Source: Phycisphaerales bacterium (GTDB taxonomy: Bacteria; Planctomycetota; Phycisphaerae; Phycisphaerales; UBA1924). From it: a stretch of 64,000 bases of DNA. The translations under genes were made by a program, and so were the position numbers. Shown in pieces: positions 48,041 through 57,196 of the stretch. The DNA is taken from contig JAFIFZ010000031.1 in assembly GCA_020831775.1 (NCBI GenBank), positions 64,449 to 128,448 of the forward strand. Direction: 5' to 3'. The stretch's first letter is position 1. Every line of letters begins with the position of its first letter. Under the pieces are notes generated by a model. The model saw only the letters and a program-made list of their open reading frames with translations. It searched no databases and was not told where the DNA came from.

Positions 48041-50229
48041 GCGCCACCCCCCGGGCGGGCGAAGCTCGTGCGCCTGTTGAGCACCAACTCGGAAAGCAGC
48101 AGCGCGATCGCGCCGAGCAGGAGGTTCAGCGAGAGCAGGCCGGCGCGTTCGCGCCGATCGTCAGCGTCGGGCCTCGCCTCGACCTCGACGGCCTCGGGCC
48201 CGACGAACGAGACGGGCACGCCAGCGGTCTGCAGCCACGAGCGCACGGCCTCGATCTCGCGCGGCTCGCTCCGCCCCGCCTCGGGGTCGGCGTTGACAGC
48301 CACCAGCCCGGCCGCCCCGCCCCGCTCGGCGCGGACCGACCAGAGCCCGGGATGACGCATCGGGGATCGGGGCCGACGCTCGTCGACCGCGATCGGGCCG
48401 CCGAACGCGTCCAGCGGGGTCAGCTCGACCGAGCCCGCGGGCAGCACGGGGCGCTCGCCAGCGATCGCTTCGATCACCTCGTCGCCAGCGCCGACGCCCT
48501 GGCGGACGGTCTCCTGCATCAGCGCGACCATCAGCGGCTTGACGGGGAGCGTCGACCAGCGCGGGTCGATCGCCGTCGTCAGCAGCACGACCGTCCCGCC
48601 CCGCTCCAGCGAGGTCGAGAGGAGCAGCGGCTCGCCGGTGCGAAGGGTGAGGACTTCCATCGCCGCCTCGGCCTCGGGCGAGCCGGAGGGCTCGACCCCG
48701 AGCAGCCTCAGCACCTCGACGGGCTGGGCGAGCGCCTCGATCTCCGGGCGGAGCAGCCCGAGGATGCCCGCGCCCGGTGTCGAGGGCTCGATGCGACCCG
48801 TCGAGGGGAGCTCGATCGATTGGCGCGACAGACGCAGCGGGAGCGCGAGGGCTTCTGCGGCGTGCTCTGTCCAGAGCTGGGCTTCCTGCGGGTCGGGGCC
48901 GGGCGCGATGAAGACGACGCCGCCCCGGTCGGTGACGGCTCGCATGCGCCGCCACGCCTCGGGCGGGATGAGCGAGGCGTCGGGCACGACGAGGGCGTCG
49001 AAGGCTTCCAGTCGCGTCGGGTCGATCGCGCCGGGCTCGACGAGTTCGATCTCAAGGCGAGCGCCCTCGTCGATCTCCGGGCGCAGGGCGGCCAGCGCCC
49101 AATCGGCGGGGGTAAACCCCGCGACGCCGACGCGCGAAGCGCCGACCACAAGCGGCGCCGCGACCCCGACGCGGATCGAGCGCCGGAACCTGACGACGGC
49201 TCTGCGCGTCGCGCTGACGCTCGCGCCCGCGTCGTCGAGCGTCGCGACGATCGAGGCGTCGCCCCGCAGATCGCCCGCGGGCGAGGAGGCGAGCACGGCA
49301 CGCCCTTCGGCATCGCCGGGCTCGAAGCGCACCGAGGTCCGGCCGAGCGTGGTCTCCGAACCGGGCGCGACGAGCGAAAGCGTGACACCGACTTCTTCTG
49401 CGCGGTCGGCCGCGGCGCCCGAGCGCCGGGCGGTGATCGTGACGCCCGCGAGCCCCTCGGGCCCGACGCCCCCGCCGACAGCGACGCGACGCCCGGGGCG
49501 GAGGTCGGTCAGCGCGATGTTTCGCGCCGGATCGGTCGCGGGGGCGGTCGTCACGATCTCGACGGGGCGGCCGAGGTCGGCGAGCCTGGGCAGGGGTTCG
49601 TCGAGCCGCGCCGAGCCGGTCCGCCAGTCGCTGAGGATGAACACACGGATGGGGCCGGCGTCGGGTTCGTCGGCCGCCGCACGCGCGACGAGATCGAGCC
49701 CGCCGCGCAGGTCCATCTGTCCGCCCGCGTGCCTCAGGCCCCGCGCTTCGCGTGCGACGGCTTCGGGCTCGGACGACGGGGGCATGACGATAGGGAACGC
49801 CGATGCGCCCAGGGCGACGAGGGCGGCACGATCGCCCCGGTAGCCGTCGAGCGAGCGGACGGCCTCGTCGGCCCGCTGGGCGTGGCGTTCAAGGACGGTC
49901 CGCCCGTCGGCCTCGCGGAGCGATGCGAGGGGGCCGTCGTCGATCAGCACGAAGAGCGTGGTCGGGCCCCGGGCCCCCGCGTCCTCGCGCGAGCATGTCG
50001 CGCCGGCGACGCCCATCGCGATCAGGGCGACCGCGAGGCACCGAAGCAGGAGCAGCAGCCACTGTTCCAGCAGCAGGCGCCGGCGCTGGCGCCGGTAGGC
50101 CTCCATCACAAAGCGCATCGCCCCCCAGCGGACGGGCCTGCGCCGACGCCGCAGGATGATGTGGATCAGGATCGGGATCGCGACGCACGCGAGACCGACG
50201 ATCGCGAGGATGGGGCTGGAAAAACTCAC
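48037..50229 (-). CDS. BatA-domain membrane protein
   Basis: A 730-residue protein whose N-terminus is the BatA-type module: a first helix (ILAIVGLACVAIPILIHI), basic loop RRRRRPVRWGAMRFV, then a second hydrophobic segment (~55-77). A VWA-like region follows (LFVLIDDGPLASL), where the usual D-x-S-x-S is D-D-G-P-L, so the metal site is lost. Long beta-rich central portion; C-terminal helix near 700. It starts with GTG at 50229 in a GTGA overlap with the DUF58 gene and ends in a TTGA overlap with the VWA gene. Function in a complex with both is inferred. Confidence 0.85.
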   Translation of the reverse strand: MSFSSPILAIVGLACVAIPILIHIILRRRRRPVRWGAMRFVMEAYRRQRRRLLLEQWLLLLLRCLAVALIAMGVAGATCSREDAGARGPTTLFVLIDDGPLASLREADGRTVLERHAQRADEAVRSLDGYRGDRAALVALGASAFPIVMPPSSEPEAVAREARGLRHAGGQMDLRGGLDLVARAAADEPDAGPIRVFILSDWRTGSARLDEPLPRLADLGRPVEIVTTAPATDPARNIALTDLRPGRRVAVGGGVGPEGLAGVTITARRSGAAADRAEEVGVTLSLVAPGSETTLGRTSVRFEPGDAEGRAVLASSPAGDLRGDASIVATLDDAGASVSATRRAVVRFRRSIRVGVAAPLVVGASRVGVAGFTPADWALAALRPEIDEGARLEIELVEPGAIDPTRLEAFDALVVPDASLIPPEAWRRMRAVTDRGGVVFIAPGPDPQEAQLWTEHAAEALALPLRLSRQSIELPSTGRIEPSTPGAGILGLLRPEIEALAQPVEVLRLLGVEPSGSPEAEAAMEVLTLRTGEPLLLSTSLERGGTVVLLTTAIDPRWSTLPVKPLMVALMQETVRQGVGAGDEVIEAIAGERPVLPAGSVELTPLDAFGGPIAVDERRPRSPMRHPGLWSVRAERGGAAGLVAVNADPEAGRSEPREIEAVRSWLQTAGVPVSFVGPEAVEVEARPDADDRRERAGLLSLNLLLGAIALLLSELVLNRRTSFARPGGGA

Positions 50230-51230
50230 CCGAACTTGCTCTTCTTGATCCTTGCGTTCCGCCTCGCGAGATACGACGCCAGCGGCGGGCCCAGCCAGTC
50301 ACTCGTCAGCACGCGCGAGAAGTCGTAGCCGAACCGCAGCACGCTCCGCTGCACGCGTTGCTCGTGCTCGCGGAAGGCTTCGAGGTAGCCCTCGCGGATC
50401 GCTCGCGGGTCGACGCGGACCAGCGGCTCGTCTTCCAGACCCTCGAACGGAACGGGGCTCTTGAAGTCGAACTCGACCTCGTCGCGGTCGAGCACCTGGA
50501 AGAGCATCAGGTCGTGCCCCCGGTGGCGGGCGCGGGCCATGGCCGCGTCGAGCGAGGCGGGGTCGAACAGCGCGTCGGTGATCAGCGCGATCAGGCAGCG
50601 GGCGCCGACCTTCGCGAGCGTCTGGTCGACCGCCCGCCCGATGTCGGTCTCCGCCTCGACCGGGTGCGTCGAGAGGGCGCTGACGATCCGGCGCCACTGC
50701 CCCTGGCTGCTCGAACGGCTCACCATCGCCCGGACCGTGTCGGCGAAGACCACCAGCCCGACCCGGTCGCGCTGGCGGAGGGTGATGTAGCTCAGGGCCG
50801 CGGCGAGGGCCGTCGCGTGGTCGAACTTCGACCAGAACAGCCGCCCGTCGGGGCTCTTGTCACTCCCCAGGCCCGAGGCCTCGGCGAATGTCCGCGAGCC
50901 GTAGGACATCGAGCCGGACGCGTCGACCATGACCACCAGGTCCAGATTGGTCTCCTGCTGGTACTGCTTGAGGTGGAGCTTGTCGGTGCGGCCGTAGACC
51001 TTCCAGTCGAGGTGTCGGGTGTCGTCTCCGGCGACATACGGCCGGTGCTGGGCGAACTCGACGGAGAAGCCCTGGTACGGGGAGCGGTGGGCCCCGCTCA
51101 TGACGCCCTCGACGATCATCTTGGCCCGCAGCTCCATCGAGCCGAGCTTGGCGAGGGTCTGCGGGTGCAGATAGACAGAGGCGTCGCTGGCGCCGGAGGA
51201 CTCGGCGGGGCTTTGGCGGTCGGGGACCAT
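50226..51230 (-). CDS. DUF58-domain protein with VWA-type metal site
   Basis: A 334-residue soluble protein of the DUF58 family. Signature seen: RHLDWKVYGRTDKLHLKQY (72-90) and VVMVDASGSM with the metal-site Asp103-x-Ser105-x-Ser107. The C-terminal half keeps the Rossmann-like order (CLIALITDALFDP, GHDLMLFQVLD). DUF58 proteins usually work with a MoxR AAA+ ATPase; none is in the window. The start at 51230 is preferred because the family begins there; the frame runs 47 codons further upstream in low-complexity sequence. It is the first gene of the operon running to 39126. Confidence 0.9.
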   Translation of the reverse strand: MVPDRQSPAESSGASDASVYLHPQTLAKLGSMELRAKMIVEGVMSGAHRSPYQGFSVEFAQHRPYVAGDDTRHLDWKVYGRTDKLHLKQYQQETNLDLVVMVDASGSMSYGSRTFAEASGLGSDKSPDGRLFWSKFDHATALAAALSYITLRQRDRVGLVVFADTVRAMVSRSSSQGQWRRIVSALSTHPVEAETDIGRAVDQTLAKVGARCLIALITDALFDPASLDAAMARARHRGHDLMLFQVLDRDEVEFDFKSPVPFEGLEDEPLVRVDPRAIREGYLEAFREHEQRVQRSVLRFGYDFSRVLTSDWLGPPLASYLARRNARIKKSKFG

Positions 51231-51274
51231 ACGGGCATGGTATCGGGGCGCGGGGCGGGGGCTCGTGAGGGGAC

Positions 51275-51305
51275 GCCCGCCTTTGGCGGGCAAGCGGGTG
51301 GCACA
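51275..51305 (-). repeat. Variant hairpin of the GTGGCA family
   Basis: GCCCGCC-TTT-GGCGGGC (51275-51291) followed on the minus strand side by CTGTGCCACCCGCTTGCCCG. It resembles the CTGTGGCACTGGCGG hairpins in flank and Gly-rich arm but not in exact bases. Confidence 0.5.
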
Positions 51306-51330
51306 GGCGAGGGGCAGATAGAAAGAAAGT

Positions 51331-51356
51331 GGGCCTTCGGCGATCGCCGGAGGCCC
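51331..51356 (-). terminator. Intrinsic terminator, minus strand
   Basis: GGGCCTTCGGC-GATC-GCCGGAGGCCC, with one wobble pair; on the minus strand it is followed by ACTTTCTTTC. It closes the 51421 gene. Confidence 0.85.
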
Positions 51357-51420
51357 GAGAGAGCTCGTCAAAATTGCGTACGGCCCGCTCTGAGGGGCGG
51401 AGCGGCGTGGGCCGAGGCTG

Positions 51421-53049
51421 TCAGCAGCCCTGCGCGAAGAGATCGAGATATTCGTAGAAATCGGCGGCGTCGATCACGCCGTCGCCGTTGATGTCGGCGC
51501 GGGGATCGGCGTCGGCGAACCATTGGAGGAAGAGGAAAAAGTCGTCGGCGTCGACAACGCCGTCGTTGTTGAGGTCGGGGCGGCAGGGTGTGACCTTGTG
51601 AACGAAGAGGGCGCGCGAGTAGTCGATGAAGTCTGCTCGAAAGAGCGTGTACCCGCCGGCGCCGTGGTCGAGCAACTGCATGGATTGGACCTCGCGGTAC
51701 TCGTCCGGACCGACTTTGAGGAGGTCGCCGGTTCGGACAACCTCGACCACGCCATGATCCACGGTGCCGACGACAATCGTGGCGTAGCTCACATGAACTC
51801 CGTTGTCCCTGTTGACTCGCACAATAGCCCCGACCGATCTCGCGTCCGGTGCGATTGCAACCCAAGTGCCCAATCCACGATTGTATTCCCGGACCGCAAA
51901 GGGCATTTCAGAGAAGTCCAGCAACGATCTGTTGACTCCGTCGGCGCCCGAGAACACGAAGACCTTTGGGAAATGGCCTGGATCGGCATCCCGCACACCG
52001 CCGAAGGCGATATCGCCGTTGTCGGCCATGACGAAGTCACAGCGAAAAACTGTCGGCGCCATCGACCCGTTGTTGGTTTGGACGCGGTAGGTTCCCCCGG
52101 CCGATGTCATCTGAAACTCTTCGAGGTGACCGATACGCAGTGTCGCTTCGCCTGACGGATCGATCGACCAGATCCCGCTCTCCGTCCCGGAAGGGCCGCT
52201 CAACTCGGCGAGCAGCGCGACATGGCCTTCCGCGTTGACGCGGACCGCATTGTGCGGCCGCGTGAGGCGATACCCTCGGGCGTTGGTGGCGTCGTCTCTG
52301 AGCAGCAGCCGATCGGCCCCTGGCTCTTCTACGAAGATCCCCAGCACTTCCGGCCCGCCGTCTTCTGAGAACATCGCCATGTAGGCGACCTGGCCTCCGG
52401 AACTGATGTCGTAGTCCAGCGCGAATTGGGGCTTCCGCGTCCGTTCGCGCCCCGGCGAGAGGAACGGGGGCGTCACGCCGAACACGGCGTTCAGGCCGGG
52501 CGTGGGCGTACCCGGGACTCTGTGGAGCCTTGGCTCGATCTCTGGGCCGTATGTCGCGATGCTTCCCACCCCGGCCTCCACAATCGCGTTGCCGGCCGTG
52601 TTCATCGACCGTGGAAACTCAAGGTCGTCCACGACGAGCGGAACACCGGGGCCCGCCAAATCGATCGGGGCGAGCTCGGCACGGAAACCGCTGGCGTCAA
52701 GCACGCCGCCAGCTGTATAGGAAGTCGATGGGAACTGATACCTGGTTGTTGAGGCGTTCCCGGGCCCGACCCCGACGATCCAGACCTCCCTCGGTCCGTA
52801 AGGGTAGTTGACGCCGACGACCTGTGATGGCAACGGGATGTTTGTGACGCCGTCGGGTCCAAACCGGATGATCTCATTTCCAGAAGAGGTAAAGTGCTCA
52901 ACCACCCCGTACCCATCAGGCCCCAGTCTGCCCGCAAGGCGGTTGTTCGAGCCGTCGAGCATGGTGATCAATTCGGGCGCGTGCCCAGCGACGCAGTGCG
53001 TACAAAACCCAGCCGCGAGAAGCGGCACGACAGCCTTCGAGATGTTCAT
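51421..53049 (-). CDS. Secreted GC-type dockerin protein, subfamily B
   Basis: A 542-residue exported protein (signal peptide ends near CVAG). The body carries N-x-x-G-x-(A/V) blocks, e.g. MNTAGNAIVEA, VRVNAEGHVALLAEL, MADNGDIAFGG, a pattern of propeller-like repeats; GIWSIDPSGEATLRIG recurs in the other subfamily-B members. The tail is CRPDLNNDGVVDADDFFLFL ... DINGDGVIDAADFYEYL ... AQGC; one loop has A-A-D in place of A-D-D. First gene of the dockerin array; start at 53049 chosen for the signal peptide. No enzyme motif. Confidence 0.85.
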   Translation of the reverse strand: MNISKAVVPLLAAGFCTHCVAGHAPELITMLDGSNNRLAGRLGPDGYGVVEHFTSSGNEIIRFGPDGVTNIPLPSQVVGVNYPYGPREVWIVGVGPGNASTTRYQFPSTSYTAGGVLDASGFRAELAPIDLAGPGVPLVVDDLEFPRSMNTAGNAIVEAGVGSIATYGPEIEPRLHRVPGTPTPGLNAVFGVTPPFLSPGRERTRKPQFALDYDISSGGQVAYMAMFSEDGGPEVLGIFVEEPGADRLLLRDDATNARGYRLTRPHNAVRVNAEGHVALLAELSGPSGTESGIWSIDPSGEATLRIGHLEEFQMTSAGGTYRVQTNNGSMAPTVFRCDFVMADNGDIAFGGVRDADPGHFPKVFVFSGADGVNRSLLDFSEMPFAVREYNRGLGTWVAIAPDARSVGAIVRVNRDNGVHVSYATIVVGTVDHGVVEVVRTGDLLKVGPDEYREVQSMQLLDHGAGGYTLFRADFIDYSRALFVHKVTPCRPDLNNDGVVDADDFFLFLQWFADADPRADINGDGVIDAADFYEYLDLFAQGC

Positions 53050-53296
53050 GACTACCGACTCCTGCCCTGAGGGCCAAATTGTTGCTGGCGCCGGTACGAA
53101 TGGATAATAGATACGACGCCAAGTCTCGGTCCGCAAACTATTCAGGACCGGTTGCGGCGGTTCGCGCAGATCTCGGGATTTCATCGAATCCTTGATTGGC
53201 CCTTTGTCGCCGAACCCGGGCCGGGGCTGGAGCGGCCCCCTTAGTTTGCGCAGCGATACCCGCTGAGGCCACAGCCAGGCTCAAGACCCCGCCGAT
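53050..53296. other. Leader of the 51421 gene and 3' region of the 53297 gene
   Basis: 247 bases without a gene. AT-rich stretches at 53085-53110 suggest a promoter zone; no hairpin with T run is visible downstream of the 53297 stop. Confidence 0.4.
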
Positions 53297-55042
53297 TCAG
53301 CAGCCCTGAGCGAAGAGATCGAGATACTCGAAGAAATCGTCGGTATCGATGACGCCGTCGCCGTTGATGTCGGCCCTCGGATCCCCCGCGGCGAAGAACT
53401 GCAGGAAGAGGAAGAAGTCGTCGGCGTCGACGACGCCGTCTTTATTGAGATCGGCGGGGCAGGCGGGGGCTGTGGCTGTGGTGTAGAAAACGCCGCTGCT
53501 GCCGTCGGTGAAGCGCAGGCGGAACAGGGACTTGGCGCCGGCCTGGTGTTCGAGTGCTTCGATCTGATTGACTTCGCGGAGATCGCCCGGCGCGACCTCG
53601 AACATGTCGTAGCGGCGGACGATCTCGTGGATGCCGTGGTCGGCGTGCGCGACGATCAGGGCCGGCGTGTTCACTGCAGTGCCGTGGTCGCGGACTACGG
53701 CGACCATGAGGGCGGACAGCGCGTCCGGAGCCATGATGTGTCCGAAGAGCAGATCGAACTGGAACACGCTGTAAGGCGTCAGCCCTGCCGGCATCCCCGA
53801 GTATTCCTGCAGAACGACGCTCCGGCTTCCGTCTGCTTTCACGGAGATCAGGTTGACCCCCATCGCTGTGCCTGGCGCGGGCGGGCCGAAATAGGAGCCG
53901 GCGCCTATGAACAGGGTGTCGCCGCTCTCGCTGGTCATGATCGCCTGTTTCGAAGAGGAGATCCCGCTCGCCGTGATCCTCAGATCGCGATCGCCCTGCT
54001 CCCAGTAGATGTATTCACCGTCGAGCACAATCGGGGTGATGTCGCCAGCCGGATCGATGTTCCAGAGCCCGAACAGTTCATCGGGTTCACCGGCCGGGAT
54101 GACACTGCCGGAGAAGACGATCCGCCCGCTGTCGGTCGCTCTGAGCCCGCGCGCCCGGTAGAACTGGTCGATTGATGGATCGAGGATGTCGTTGCGTGCG
54201 ACAACGCGGAGCCCTTGCGGCCCGTCCCAGAAGATGCCGCCGCCGCGAGAGTCTCCCGACTGCTCGACGATGCTGGAGAAGTACACGACATCGCCGGACG
54301 GCGTGATGTCGTATGTGGCCGTGAAAGCGCCGCGTCGCTGCCAGCCGCCGGATCGGTCTGCATTGGTCATGTCGCCGAGCATGCCGATCCCGCCCGGGAC
54401 CGGCGTTCCGGGCGTGCGGTGCAGCCGTGCGCCCCGGCCGGGAACGATCGAGATCAGTTCATTGATCTCCTGCTGCTCGCTCTGAGTGTACTCGTACAGC
54501 CGACCGAGATGAAACCCGTGCCTGTGAACAAACACCTGCAACGGCACATAGCGGTTCGATGTGTCGACACTCAGCACGCCCGGACCGACCGCCATCGGGC
54601 CGGTCGCGGCGGCAGCGCTGAGCACATCGCCCGCCAGTTCGGCAAAGATGAAACCGACGCCGCCGTCGGGCCTCACCCCGCGATCGACGATCACCGCGTC
54701 GCCCGAAGCGTTCACCGCGGTCACGCCGGGCCAGGCCCCGACGCCGGACACGCCGTCGTACTGCGGGGGCACCGGGCCGATCGGCGAAGCCTGCGTGCCG
54801 GGCGACCAACGCCACAGGGTGGATGCGGCATCGCCCTGACGCCGGGTGGTGAAGACCGCGTCGCTGTTTGCGCCCAGACGGATGCTCAGGTCGGTCGGCG
54901 CCGGACCAGGACCACGGTCGATCGCGTCGATGCCGTCGAGATAGACCAGTTCCGTGGTGACCTGGGCGTGCGATGCCGCTGCGGCAATCGCGCACGCCAG
55001 ACCAGCCGCCATCGACGGTGCAACTCGCTGTGTTGAGCCCAT
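53297..55042 (-). CDS. Secreted GC-type dockerin protein, subfamily B
   Basis: A 581-residue exported protein with a signal peptide ending SHAQ (~27). The body shares with 51421 the YDI(T/S)(P/S)(S/G)G(D/Q)V block, P-G-T-P near mid-protein, and the LWNIDPAGDITP strand. It also has VNASGDAVIV and ITASGISSSKQAIM. The tail is CPADLNKDGVVDADDFFLFL ... DINGDGVIDTDDFFEYL ... AQGC. The ATG at 55042 begins the signal peptide; the frame is open upstream but without a signal. Function unknown. Confidence 0.85.
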   Translation of the reverse strand: MGSTQRVAPSMAAGLACAIAAAASHAQVTTELVYLDGIDAIDRGPGPAPTDLSIRLGANSDAVFTTRRQGDAASTLWRWSPGTQASPIGPVPPQYDGVSGVGAWPGVTAVNASGDAVIVDRGVRPDGGVGFIFAELAGDVLSAAAATGPMAVGPGVLSVDTSNRYVPLQVFVHRHGFHLGRLYEYTQSEQQEINELISIVPGRGARLHRTPGTPVPGGIGMLGDMTNADRSGGWQRRGAFTATYDITPSGDVVYFSSIVEQSGDSRGGGIFWDGPQGLRVVARNDILDPSIDQFYRARGLRATDSGRIVFSGSVIPAGEPDELFGLWNIDPAGDITPIVLDGEYIYWEQGDRDLRITASGISSSKQAIMTSESGDTLFIGAGSYFGPPAPGTAMGVNLISVKADGSRSVVLQEYSGMPAGLTPYSVFQFDLLFGHIMAPDALSALMVAVVRDHGTAVNTPALIVAHADHGIHEIVRRYDMFEVAPGDLREVNQIEALEHQAGAKSLFRLRFTDGSSGVFYTTATAPACPADLNKDGVVDADDFFLFLQFFAAGDPRADINGDGVIDTDDFFEYLDLFAQGC

Positions 55043-55281
55043 CTGAAAACTCCCGTCCCACGCCGAGCCTACGCCGCACAGGCCGCCAGCCCGAACGACG
55101 CTCAAACACCGCGGCGGCACACCGCCGCGATCCCGGGGCAGAACGCCCCAAACCACTCCGCACGCCAGAACGACTGCGGCCTGCACAGCAGAACAGAACG
55201 GGGGCCTGCTGTCAAGCCTCGGGCGGCGGTTTGTCGTGCGATTGGTGTCGATGCCGCTCCCAGCCGGTGACTGAGCGTCTC

Positions 55282-55313
55282 TAAAGAAAACGGCCCCGCT
55301 GAAACGGGGCCGT
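55282..55313 (-). terminator. Intrinsic terminator, minus strand
   Basis: ACGGCCCCG (55290-55298) pairs with CGGGGCCGT (55305-55313); on the minus strand it is followed by TTTTCTTTAG. It closes the 55338 gene, 25 bases after its stop. Confidence 0.9.
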
Positions 55314-55337
55314 CGTGCTCTGGGAGCGTCGCTCGCC

Positions 55338-56990
55338 TCAGCAGCCCTGCGCGAAGAGATTGAGATAGTCGAAGAAATCGTCCGCGTCGATCACGCCGTC
55401 GTTATTGATGTCCGCTCTCGGATCCCCCGCCGCGAAGAAATGCAGGAAGAGGAAGAAGTCGTCGGCGTCGACCACGCCGTCGTTGTTCAGGTCGGCGGGG
55501 CATGTCGGGACGGTGGCCGCAATCATGGCTCTGCCGCCCGCGAAGGTCATGTTGAACAGCAGATGCTCGGCGTTGACATCGAGGAGATACACACTGAGGA
55601 CGGTTTGGAACACGCCGGGCGCGACCTCGACCTCGTCGCCTGCGCCGACGATCCTCGTGACCCCCGCCGGCGTGGCGTGGAAGACGGTGTCGACGCCGTC
55701 GACCCTGTACACCCCCGCCGCAGAAGTCGCGTCGAGCGAGACGATCGGCCTGATGTCCGTGCCGACGGTCGCTCCGGGGACGCCGAGCAATTCCGCATTC
55801 CTCGCCAGCAGCATGGTGTACACGCCCGACGGGCTGCGGTGGGCGATCTCGTCTGATCCGCCCGTGATGTCGAAGATCGCCGACCCGTCGTTGCCGAGGG
55901 CGATCCGTCTATGGATTCGATCACTCCACGGCGGGTTGTACGGGCGGGGTTGGAAATTCGCGAACGAGATGCTCTCGTTGCGCTGCAGCAGCCGTTCGGG
56001 CTCGCCGGTTTCGCCGTACAGCAAGAGCGGCTCGAAGATGAGCGTTCCGAGATCAGGGTCGAACACGCGTTCGATCGCCACGAGCGTCTGGCCCGCCTCG
56101 TTCACTCGGACGAGCGGCCTTCCCCCGGGGGCCAGTTGCAGGCCGTTGATCGTCGCGCCGCTGCGGAGGAGCATCTCGGCGCCGGTGCCGCGCGTCCGCA
56201 GCACGCCGTTGTCGAAGGTTTGCCCGCCGTCGGCGGTGAAGTGCACCAGATCTGCGGCAGAGCCGGAGCCGGCGTGGTCGTAGTGGCCGGCGATGCCGAA
56301 ACTGAAATCGCCGAGCAAGAATGTCAGACCGGCCGCCGTCGTGCCGCCGGGGATCTGGTCGCCCCTGCTCCAGAGCACGCTCTGGCTCAGATCTGGCGAG
56401 AAGACGCTGTGCGAAAAGACGCCGTCTTCATCGGTGCCGCTCGCCCGTGTGTACCCCGCGTCGGAGCGGCGCATACCGAAGAATGGCGGCCAGACGACGG
56501 AGCGGACAACGCCGGTCTGGGCCGCGAACTCGGGCGGGACCATGATCGCCCGGAACCCCCCGCCGAGGACCGTTGAGGCGAGGACGCTGGTCGACTCCGA
56601 GGGCTCGGGCCCGGCGTAGAGCAGAACGCTCACGCCACCCTCGCGGTCGACGCCGAGGATGCGGCCGTGGTGCCGCGAGCCGAAGGTACTGGGCGTGAGC
56701 GAGTCGGTCGTCACCCCAGGGGCGAGGCCTTCAAGGTGCGTGCCAATCTCGTGAAGGACCTCGGTCGCCGTGCCGTCCCAGAGCCGGAGCTGGGCGTCCG
56801 ATCGTGTGAGGTAGGCGACATGGCCGCCCGAGCCGATCTGCGCCGTCCATCGCTGGTCGCGCTCGAACCCCGAGAAATCATCGAGCACGACGGTGTGGAA
56901 CTCCGGCGAGCCCAACGCGACGCCGCACGAAACCGCCCCCAGCAGCCCCATGGCCGCCGCTCGAAGCACGCTGATCCGCTCTGTACGCAT
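55338..56990 (-). CDS. Secreted GC-type dockerin protein, subfamily A
   Basis: A 550-residue exported protein. Signal peptide ends VALG (~27). Subfamily-A blocks: PEFHTVVLDDFSG, RWTAQIGSGGHVAYL, LWDGTATEVLHEIGTHLEG, GVDREGGVSV, GGGFRAIMVPPEFAAQTGVVRS, LLGVPGATV, and VEVAPGVFQTVLSV ahead of the tail CPADLNNDGVVDADDFFLFL ... DINNDGVIDADDFFDYL ... AQGC. Very similar along its length to 57197-58846, so a recent duplicate. The ATG at 56990 is preferred; the frame extends 71 codons upstream. Confidence 0.87.
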   Translation of the reverse strand: MRTERISVLRAAAMGLLGAVSCGVALGSPEFHTVVLDDFSGFERDQRWTAQIGSGGHVAYLTRSDAQLRLWDGTATEVLHEIGTHLEGLAPGVTTDSLTPSTFGSRHHGRILGVDREGGVSVLLYAGPEPSESTSVLASTVLGGGFRAIMVPPEFAAQTGVVRSVVWPPFFGMRRSDAGYTRASGTDEDGVFSHSVFSPDLSQSVLWSRGDQIPGGTTAAGLTFLLGDFSFGIAGHYDHAGSGSAADLVHFTADGGQTFDNGVLRTRGTGAEMLLRSGATINGLQLAPGGRPLVRVNEAGQTLVAIERVFDPDLGTLIFEPLLLYGETGEPERLLQRNESISFANFQPRPYNPPWSDRIHRRIALGNDGSAIFDITGGSDEIAHRSPSGVYTMLLARNAELLGVPGATVGTDIRPIVSLDATSAAGVYRVDGVDTVFHATPAGVTRIVGAGDEVEVAPGVFQTVLSVYLLDVNAEHLLFNMTFAGGRAMIAATVPTCPADLNNDGVVDADDFFLFLHFFAAGDPRADINNDGVIDADDFFDYLNLFAQGC

Positions 56991-57196
56991 GGCAAAGACT
57001 CCTCGCTGCACCCGCCGGGCGCACGACCCAAACATTACACAATCACAGCCGCTGAACACACGCTCTGAACCGGCGCGGCGGCGAAGCTCCAGCCCGTTTG
57101 GATGCGCAATGCCGCAGAAAGTTCCCAAGCTTCGCCGCGGATCGAGATTTTCACTCGGAACGATCGGCGCGGCCTCGGGCCCGAACGACGCGGTCC

